From NCBI GenBank assembly GCA_018340805.1, contig JACMZG010000008.1, forward strand, positions 57,478,509-57,542,508: a stretch of DNA of 64,000 bases, read 5' to 3'. Origin of the DNA: Microvelia longipes. Taxonomy: Eukaryota > Arthropoda > Insecta > Hemiptera > Veliidae. The position numbers and the translations under genes were made by a program. The notes below the pieces were generated by a model that was given only the letters and a program-made list of their open reading frames with translations, searched no databases and had not been told where the DNA came from. Below are positions 56,701-64,000 of this stretch, one piece after another; position 1 is the first letter of the stretch, and each line of letters begins with the position of its first letter.

Positions 56701-59700
56701 TGGCATTCCCTAAATTTGAAATAAAATCTTTTAATGCATGTTTTGCTATTTATTTACTATTATAATTTTTAAGTAAAATTTTATTGAGGCATATTTATAT
56801 GTTAATGAAATTAGCATAGAATATTTGTGCCATGCCTAGCAAAGCATTTTTTTCTTTTTATGGACCTAATTATTTCAGAAAAAAATAGCACAAAAATTGT
56901 TAAATTTAATGAAGGTTGTAAAATATCACGGAAACCCTAATTTTGACTGAATAAGGTTTCTCCAAGTTCAAATCATTCTATCGGGTAACCTTTACCCAAT
57001 TTTTTCCTATTATTAGACTCCACAGCTTAATTTAATCAAACTATTATTTAAATTATTAAAACTTAAAATAAAAACAGTTACATTTTAATCAGTCAGTGAA
57101 ATAAGTCAGGGTATTACTTTCTTGAAAAATTAATGTAAATAAATAAACTCATTTACTTATTTCTGTTGTATATAAAATATTTTTTATAATTAATCTTGTG
57201 TGATATTGTAGCATATTCTATAATCACAAATAACACATCTTCTGGCAAAATATCCCAGTTAGAGATTGATTAGGGACCCACTACAAAATAAAAACAAATA
57301 AATTCACCCACAAATCTTTTAACATTTACTAAGGGTGGGTCCATAACTGTCCTATATGATTAGAGACTCACCTTAACAAAAACAAATCTTTTTTGACAGA
57401 CTTAATTTTATTTCAAATATAAAATTAATACTAAATGTTGGTGTGTAAGAGTATTATAACGGATCCACGCTAGACAAATATAATTTGTCCTATATCGAGA
57501 TTGTAAAAAGACTTCGGGCTTTGAGTTAGGCATATAATCTATAAAATAAAAATAACTTAATATATAACTATATTTGAACATTTTAAATCATTAAACCCGA
57601 TAAATAATGTGTTATATTCTTCTAGGAGTAAAGGAGGTCCCTTATAATACTCTTACCCCATTGTTCATAGTGCGGTAACCACCCAAAACGTTGAAAAAAA
57701 ATGTTTGTTTTGGTGGGTATGTTATCGTACTCTTATGCCTTGATATATGGTATGGTAAGTAACACACTCTTTATCAAAAAGAAATTTGTAGGGTATTTTT
57801 TTGTTTTGATTTTTCTGGGTCCCTTATCATACTTTAACCAATCTCCCTTTTTAATTGAACCTATAACAAAGTAAAAATTTATCTTTTAGTGCCCAGGCCC
57901 TAAAATATTTATTTTAAAAATATAAATTACAAAGCAAAAAAGTTCTGATGTTGTGGTATTTATGGTTGTCTGCTTCATGTATAAAATATTGGCTTATTTC
58001 CTTGCCTTTTCTAGAGAAGGACATCCTAAGTTTGCCATCTTTCTTGTTATTCTTATTATAGATTCTTTATGTCCTGCAATATTTTCCCAATCATCTCTAT
58101 TAACAACTGTAATAAAATTGTTTCTAATAAAGGTTGTATTCAAAGCACTAGATAAAGGATACCTCAATGACACAGATGTTATTATTCGTTCAGCAATATT
58201 CTCTTCTGTTGTGTTAAGGCATAATTCATAATCGCAAATAAGTTTTAGGTTGTCAATGCAATATTTTTCAGCTGCTTGACTAAGTTCATATATAATTGAT
58301 TCATCTTTTATTATAAGCGATCCAGTCGAAATGAATCCTAACATGGCTTTAGTAGATTCATAGGTTATATCCGTTATTTCAATTAATTTTTCAGCAAGCT
58401 CTTTCATATTGTGTGAAAGCATAGCTTCAAACACAGGACTTGCATTTTTTAACATTTGTATCCGAGCATGCAAAGTCCAATCACTTCCTTTTAATTCAAC
58501 ATAGTCCGGAATCGACACCTGTCCTTCTATAATATCCTCTAGTTTTTCTGTGTGATTTAAAAAATATTTCCTTTCTTCTGAAATGACTACATTATTATTA
58601 ATATAAACTAACATTAAATCAACCTGTGACGGGGATGATTTAAAATCAAAATAAAATTTACAAGTTCGACTTTGATTTTTTTCTACATTACTAATACATT
58701 TTGCAAATACTTTAGCCTTACTGAAGTCACTGTAGTCTGATATAATATGCAAATCCCCTTGATTATTTCCAACCTTTATGTATAAATTGATATATTTTCC
58801 ATTATTAGAGTCATTAAGAAGTTCTGTGTTCAGAATTAATGACCATTTCATTTCAATAACTTCAAAATCATACCTTAGCTCCTTTTGTTCTGTGTTCAAA
58901 AGTTCTTCTGTAATGCAGGTCTTGATATTGCACATAAAACCAACTAGCCCATCATTTTGATCATATGAGTACCACATCACTTTTTTGGAACATTTCAATT
59001 TATTTGACAACTTATTTTCTGTATCATCCATAACTAACTTAACAGAAATTAATGTGTGAGCTAACTATTAAATAATTCAAACTGGACTTCTTAGGTGATG
59101 TGAACTTGAAAAATCTAGGACATTTACAATGTGTTATGAACTTGAAACCTTTCAAATATGTTATACTTGAATCACACATAGAGTGGTGGGATGTGTGAAA
59201 TAAATCCTTTCTTGTGACTTTGTGACCTTCAGTCTAAATGATAGTGGGGACTGATATGTCACAGGGTATACAATTTAATATTATATTTGTGATTACATGC
59301 TACTTATTATGACTTTAGCAAATTACATTTAATTTTTTTTATAAAATATATTGTCTCAATTTTTTAATAATTGAAAACTAACACCATGTTAGTTTTATCT
59401 TTAAGATTTTTGGAGTGGTTAGTTATCTGAACATTAGGAATAAATGTAATAGCTGACTGGTACAATTGTGATTAGATAAAATATTTTCACTTTTCCTTAT
59501 TTATACCGTGGCTATATAGGAGAAGTATTGTCTTTACAAAAAAAAATGAAACCAAGATGTTACCTGAATTATCCATTTCAGGACTACACATGTATTCTTA
59601 TATCAGACCAACATATGTGCCAAGTTTCATCTCATTATCAGCATTATTTTAATTTTTATTAAATGAATTGTATTCCCTTATTTACTTTTTATTCGTGTGT

Positions 59701-62700
59701 GTCTGTTATCAGTGTATCCCCCAGAGTATTTATGCTACAGAGTTGAAACTTGGTGCAAAAATCTATATTTAGGTCTAGTTGTGATGTCCGGAAAATATAA
59801 TCCGAATTGGATTTTTTTATATAATCCGAATTTGACATTACAGATTTATAACGAGATATTTTGTTATAAAAATTATTCCTTATGATGGAATGAAGTGTTT
59901 TGAGCCCATTTAAGTCTCAACCACGTCAAGATATTAATTCAAGAATTTTTTAATTTTTGAGAAATCAAGATAGGAAAGCTTAGTTGTTCTATATTTAGCA
60001 GCATATTTATTTATAATTCATGTGTATGCATACTACTATCTCATCAACTAACATTAAATAATTATTTATTTATTATGAAAGTATTTAATATTGTTTATTT
60101 TTATTATTTAATAATAATAATAATAACCATTTATTGCATTAAAAACAACCAGAAAAAGATATTTCTTTTTTACATTTTTTGTAAATCAGCACAGAGCTGT
60201 GGTACCCTTCTGAAATTAAAGCTTAGGGAAAGACTCAATTTCAGTCAGGTGTTAAAAAAATAGTTAAGAACTATTTTTTACTTTTTTATTTTACTTGTTT
60301 GTTTATTCTTAAATTATTTGACTATAATTAGACTTAAAGAGACTCTAATTAGATTTATTATTCAAGTTAAATGTTTATAATCTTGTGTTTCAGTGTTGGC
60401 GAGGATTTTGATGAGGTTGATGATGATGCAGATATGGAAGATTTGGACCAACAGGAGGTAATCAATGTTTTCATTAATGTAGCTATGTGTGGTTTTAGTG
60501 AAACCTCAAGTTTAACAAATGGAGGATTTTAAGAAGATACATTGATCAACATAGCAATCAAGTGAACCTACTTCAATATTACTATACTCTTAGGGGGATT
60601 AAGTTTTTAGGTTTGGTTAAACCTGAAGAATGTCTATGTTATTAGAGTGTTTTATTTTATTTTTAGAAATAATGCTACAATTCATTAATTTCTCCAATGT
60701 CACTCCCTAGAATTTTCATATATTACTTGATAAAGCTGTTCTTTGTATTTTAAGATAGAAATTTAGAGTTAATCTAGTTCTTTTTATTCATATAAACAAG
60801 ACTGACAGATCAAACATAATGTCAACGAAACAAATAAATATTAAAGTAACCTATTCTATAACACTTTGTCTTGGTTTGAGCCTCTCACTATGTAGCAGCA
60901 ACTCAGTGAGTAGTTAGGAATGGTTTGAATTTATAAAAATTTACGGAGATAAGAGATATACTTTCACTTAATTCATTAGAAAGAGTTAAAGTTTATGTAA
61001 TATACTAATGAGATAGATAAATTTATTTCAACTGAAAGTAAACAATACATGACAAATATTAAAAAAATTTCTTGGGAAATTAATCCTTTTAAATCATTTT
61101 TAATAAATGCGAAAACCTTTTATTAGTAACTAACTAATATTATATAACTAGTATTAGTTATTTTGATTTATTGGACAATAAATGATTTCTTTGCCTTTTC
61201 AATAAAATTTAAAAGCTCCTTTATTGATGTTATCTATAGTTAATATAAATATTAGTTGTTTAAGAAACCATTCAAACTTATAAATGAATGTGCTTGTGCT
61301 AAAAATAAGTATAACAGCTGTTTGCCGTTTTTTTTATTTTTATCTAAACAAATATTTTGATAATTCTATATCGAATGTACACTGGGACTTTTTATTATCA
61401 AACTTTTTTCATTTAATTTTAATTATTCATGTTGATTATTCTTGAAAAATTAGTTCTTTGTTTTATTAACATAAATACTGCAAGTTATTTATAACAGTAA
61501 TTTTTAACTATTACTTATTTTAATAGCTTGCTATATAAATGCTTAGTTTTTTAATACTTTGTTTTTGAAAGCCTGTAATATGCAACTTTGTAGTATACTT
61601 TATAGTATTGTCTAAAACTTAAACATTAATAAGTATAAGTTTTAAATTATTTGATATACTCTGTGATAAAAGGGGTTAAAAGTGTGTGTCCTCTGTGAGG
61701 ATCGAACTTGTAACCTTTAAGTTTATAGCCAAAGACGCTACTAGCTGAGCTAAACGGGAAATGCTGAGTGGCTACCAAAGCTATTTTACTCTTGCTAGTT
61801 CCTTTTCTCTGTGTAAATTCAGACTAGGAGTTATGTGTCACTTTTCTCCCTCTACAAGACCAAGAAAAATATACTTTTTCTATCTTCTGGAGATAATAAA
61901 AACTTTTTCCAGAAGAAAGATCTATCATCTTTTGGGCTCAGAAAAAGAAGAAAGAAAGATTGGTTAGAATTACTAACCTATTTTTAACAGATTATAAATC
62001 TCTGGAGTAGTTAGAAAGAAGAATAAATAAAGTATATATGCAAGTTCTTTTCTTTAAAAGATGTATTTTATTACTGCTGTATGTGTGTTTTATTTTTTCT
62101 CAATAAAGCTCATTTACTTACTTACTAACCTATTTCATTTTACTTTTCAATTTTGCAGGAGGAAGGAGAGAATTTCGAGCTGATAAATGCTGACTCTAGA
62201 GCAAGTGTTCAAAAACACAATAGAATCACTACTAAATATATGACTAAGTATGTATGCTAGCCTTTTATTCTTTGGTTTGGTTTTAAAGAATATAGCACTG
62301 ATTATATTGATAAAAAAACTCACTTAGGCACAAATCAATAAAGCATTAGTTTTTGGCATCAATCTATACCTATGTTTCATGGTACTTGTGTTGGTGCCTA
62401 AAGGTGAGTTTATAGCAAGGCGGTTATCGTCGACTGCTAACTATAGATAAATAAAACACTTTCCTGGGCTAATTCAAAAATTACCACAAAGATTCTGGTT
62501 AAACTAGCTTTCACAACTAAAAGGTAACCTACCTTTTGTTTTTCTTTCAATCTTAATCAATGTTTTATTGATTTAGTGACTTCTTTTTTTTTATCAATTT
62601 AGATTGTTCATACCTGTGATATTCTGTGGTCTTTATTTTAAGATATAAATAGAAAAAAGCATTAAGATTTTTTTATGAAAAATTTGCATTTTTTTCATAT

Positions 62701-63319
62701 AATTGCCAAATTTCATATAATTTTTAGCATTAGTTTAATTTTTATTGATGACGTGTTTGTTTTAAAAAATCATCGAAAACTAAAAAAATTGTTCCCTCTG
62801 TTGAAAATTGACTGTAGCCTTTTATACAATAAAGAAATGTAGGAAGTAAAATGTTGGCTAGTAATATTGACAGATCACGAATGTAAAGCAGCATTATGTC
62901 TGTACTTGGATGGGTGACCACTGGGATTAAAAAAGCAAGTCTGAAATATTAATTTGGTTTTAATCAATTTTGTTTAACAAGCCAATTGAGTGATATGAAA
63001 GTTCAGAGGTACCCTCTACCTAATTCTTTTGTACTTATTGACTTTTCCCTTCCTTAAATTTCAATAAAACATAAACTTAAACCTCTAAAACATGAAAATT
63101 TTGTCTAGGTACGAGAGAGCGAGAGTGCTGGGTACAAGAGCTCTTCAGATAGCAATGTGTGCACCTGTGATGGTTGAATTAGAAGGTGAAACTGACCCCC
63201 TTCAAATAGCTATGAAAGAACTCAAACAAAGGAAAATCCCCATCATTATTAGAAGATACCTACCTGATAACAGTTTTGAAGATTGGGCTATTGATGAACT
63301 TACTATTACTGACAGATGA
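53709..63319 (+). CDS. RPB6: RNA polymerases I, II and III subunit RPABC2 (RPB6)
   Basis: Common subunit of all three nuclear RNA polymerases that stabilises the clamp/large-subunit assembly. Exons: 53709-53737, 60394-60457, 62159-62247 and 63109-63319. Phases join cleanly to 130 residues, close to the usual ~127 of animal homologues. The protein starts [10 protein letters not shown], has an acidic N-terminal tail ([16 protein letters not shown]), then the conserved core with [37 protein letters not shown] and a C terminus [19 protein letters not shown]. All splice borders are GT/AG. Intron 1 is 6.7 kb and contains an antisense BTB gene and SINEs. A possible AATAAA lies at 63488-63493. No defect is seen. 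Confidence 0.96.
54170..54370 (+). repeat. Intron repeat, first copy (pair with 55300-55450)
   Basis: ATGCAAAGAAATCACAATTT, TTAAACTTCCTTATAACCC and TTCAATATTACTGTTTTTGA recur in the same order at 55300-55450. Confidence 0.65.
54719..54796 (+). repeat. tRNA-derived SINE head
   Basis: TTGGCTGTGTGGTTAAAGC (A-box-like) and CAGTTCGAATCCC (B box) at tRNA-like spacing. The cloverleaf is not sound, and CCTCATTTATACCG-family sequence follows to about 55140. Confidence 0.6.
55185..55255 (-). repeat. tRNA-derived SINE head
   Basis: On minus: AAATAGCGTTATGGATACCTACTTGC then GGGTTCAAGCC, an A/B-box-like pair; the fold is poor. Confidence 0.5.
55450..57950. other. RPB6 intron 1, no further exon seen
   Basis: AT-rich. 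57290-57860 has loosely repeated GGGTCCCTTATCATACTTTAAC-like blocks. Nothing coding on either strand. Confidence 0.55.
57908..57913 (-). terminator. Polyadenylation signal of the BTB gene
   Basis: TTTATT on plus, AATAAA on minus, about 80 bases beyond the BTB stop codon. Confidence 0.5.
57994..59031 (-). CDS. MATH/BTB (speckle-type POZ-like) protein, intronless, nested in RPB6 intron 1
   Basis: A 345-residue uninterrupted frame. Residues ~1-165 resemble a diverged MATH/TRAF-like domain ([27 protein letters not shown]). Residues ~174-285 form a BTB/POZ domain: [51 protein letters not shown], then [23 protein letters not shown]-like C-terminal helix region ends the protein. SPOP-like proteins recruit substrates to Cul3 ubiquitin ligases; that role is inferred from family. 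The lack of introns and the antisense nesting suggest retroposition or an expanded lineage-specific BTB family, as is common in arthropods. No stop or frameshift is present. Confidence 0.88.
   Translation of the reverse strand: MDDTENKLSNKLKCSKKVMWYSYDQNDGLVGFMCNIKTCITEELLNTEQKELRYDFEVIEMKWSLILNTELLNDSNNGKYINLYIKVGNNQGDLHIISDYSDFSKAKVFAKCISNVEKNQSRTCKFYFDFKSSPSQVDLMLVYINNNVVISEERKYFLNHTEKLEDIIEGQVSIPDYVELKGSDWTLHARIQMLKNASPVFEAMLSHNMKELAEKLIEITDITYESTKAMLGFISTGSLIIKDESIIYELSQAAEKYCIDNLKLICDYELCLNTTEENIAERIITSVSLRYPLSSALNTTFIRNNFITVVNRDDWENIAGHKESIIRITRKMANLGCPSLEKARK
59490..59900 (+). repeat. CCTCATTTATACCG-family repeat copy
   Basis: TTTCCTTATTTATACCGTGG, GAATTATCCATTTCAGGA, GCCAAGTTTCATCTCATTAT and CTACAGAGTTGAAACTTGGT match other copies. 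Confidence 0.65.
61686..61762 (-). repeat. tRNA-like sequence (SINE head or tRNA pseudogene)
   Basis: On minus: CCCGTTTAGCTCAGCTAGTAGC (A box), a CTATAAA loop with TAT in the anticodon position, and AAGTTCGATCC (B box). Acceptor stem halves do not pair well, so a functional tRNA-Ile(TAT) is doubtful. Confidence 0.55.
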
Positions 63320-63775
63320 ACTAAACTCTCATTTTGGCTTTACTTTTATTTTTTTTAAGGTTGTGTAAATATTTTTTAGCTTTTAAAATATAAAAATAAT
63401 ATACAAAAGTGTTTTCATTGCATCCCATTTTAGTGAATTTTCAATTAAAGACTATGCTTACAAGTAATACTACACATTTTATAATTAAATAAATACAAGG
63501 AACTGCTGACAAAAATAGAATGGTGAATAATCTTACAATTTTATGATTAGATTAATAGAATTACAATTTGGAACATTATCTTGAATGAGACTTATATTAT
63601 ATTGTACTCATAGATGATCCCTGTAATTGCATTCTTAAAAATCTTTATTTTATCTAAAATTTATTTCTTTATGGCTCTATTTCTTTGAAACATAAATTAA
63701 AACAATAAAATATCTGGTTTCTGAGAATAAAAAAGAATGTAATCTGTACTATACAGATCACAAATAATGTATTTT

Positions 63776-64000
63776 TTTTCCTCATTTATACCGTAGGTAT
63801 ATTGGAAAAGTATTGCGTTTGAAAAAGAATCCGAAACCGGAATGTCACTGGAGTTATCCGTTTCAGGTGTTTTTAAGACTTCCTGAGTGATTTTTACAAA
63901 TTTGTCTGTCTGTTAAAACTTTGTGCAAAAATCAGTCTACCAATGTTGTTGGGAAAATAATTTTTATGATGATATTAAGCCGCAATAATGACTCAGTGAA
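63776..64000 (+). repeat. CCTCATTTATACCG-family repeat, runs off the window
   Basis: CCTCATTTATACCGTAGGTA, AAGAATCCGAAACCGGAATG and AAAATCAGTCTACCAATGTT. It is the clearest 5' end of this family in the window. Confidence 0.7.

Overview
The window is AT-rich nuclear DNA from an animal. Genes have spliced exons with GT/AG borders, one intron exceeds 13 kb, and SINEs, LINEs, MITEs, a Penelope-like fragment and microsatellites are dense. The CYP4 gene and the mix of repeats suggest an arthropod, most likely an insect and perhaps a hemipteran. That placement is inference.

Four host genes are supported. (1) A CYP4-family cytochrome P450 on + (eight exons, 611-21990; its 5' exons lie before the window). 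(2) An intronless ribonuclease H1 on - (52158-53252). (3) The RNA polymerase I/II/III common subunit RPB6/RPABC2 on + (four exons, 53709-63319), head to head with RNase H1. (4) An intronless MATH/BTB protein on - (57994-59031), nested in intron 1 of RPB6.

The most notable object is in the 13.5 kb second intron of the P450 gene: a structurally complete Transib/RAG1-superfamily DNA transposon at 2285-5372. It has a perfect 5-bp GC-rich target duplication (GGGCG). Its terminal inverted repeats are laid out like V(D)J recombination signals; the left end reads CACAGTG, a 23-bp spacer, then ACAAAAATC. It carries a spliced RAG1-core-like transposase gene that keeps the candidate DDE residues and the zinc-binding Cys/His pairs. 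One frameshift in a short TA-rich stretch interrupts it. A truncated second copy of its right end lies in a (TA)n array nearby. The same intron holds a nearly full-length but dead non-LTR retrotransposon (about 6378-13843, minus, 11-bp target duplication) with ORF1, an AP-endonuclease/RT/RNase H ORF2 and repeat-rich UTRs.

Between the P450 and RNase H1 genes (22-52 kb) I see no convincing host gene. This stretch is a graveyard of repeats: a palindromic MITE family with at least seven copies, a second MITE family, short elements ending in a GGGGCAAAATAAC motif, a hAT-like non-autonomous element with near-perfect 8-bp target duplications, an LTR-like direct repeat pair, a Penelope-like GIY-YIG fragment with a hammerhead-ribozyme-like motif, several tRNA-derived SINEs, minisatellites and a degenerate ~150-bp tandem array. 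A 1,000-N assembly gap sits at 42387-43386.
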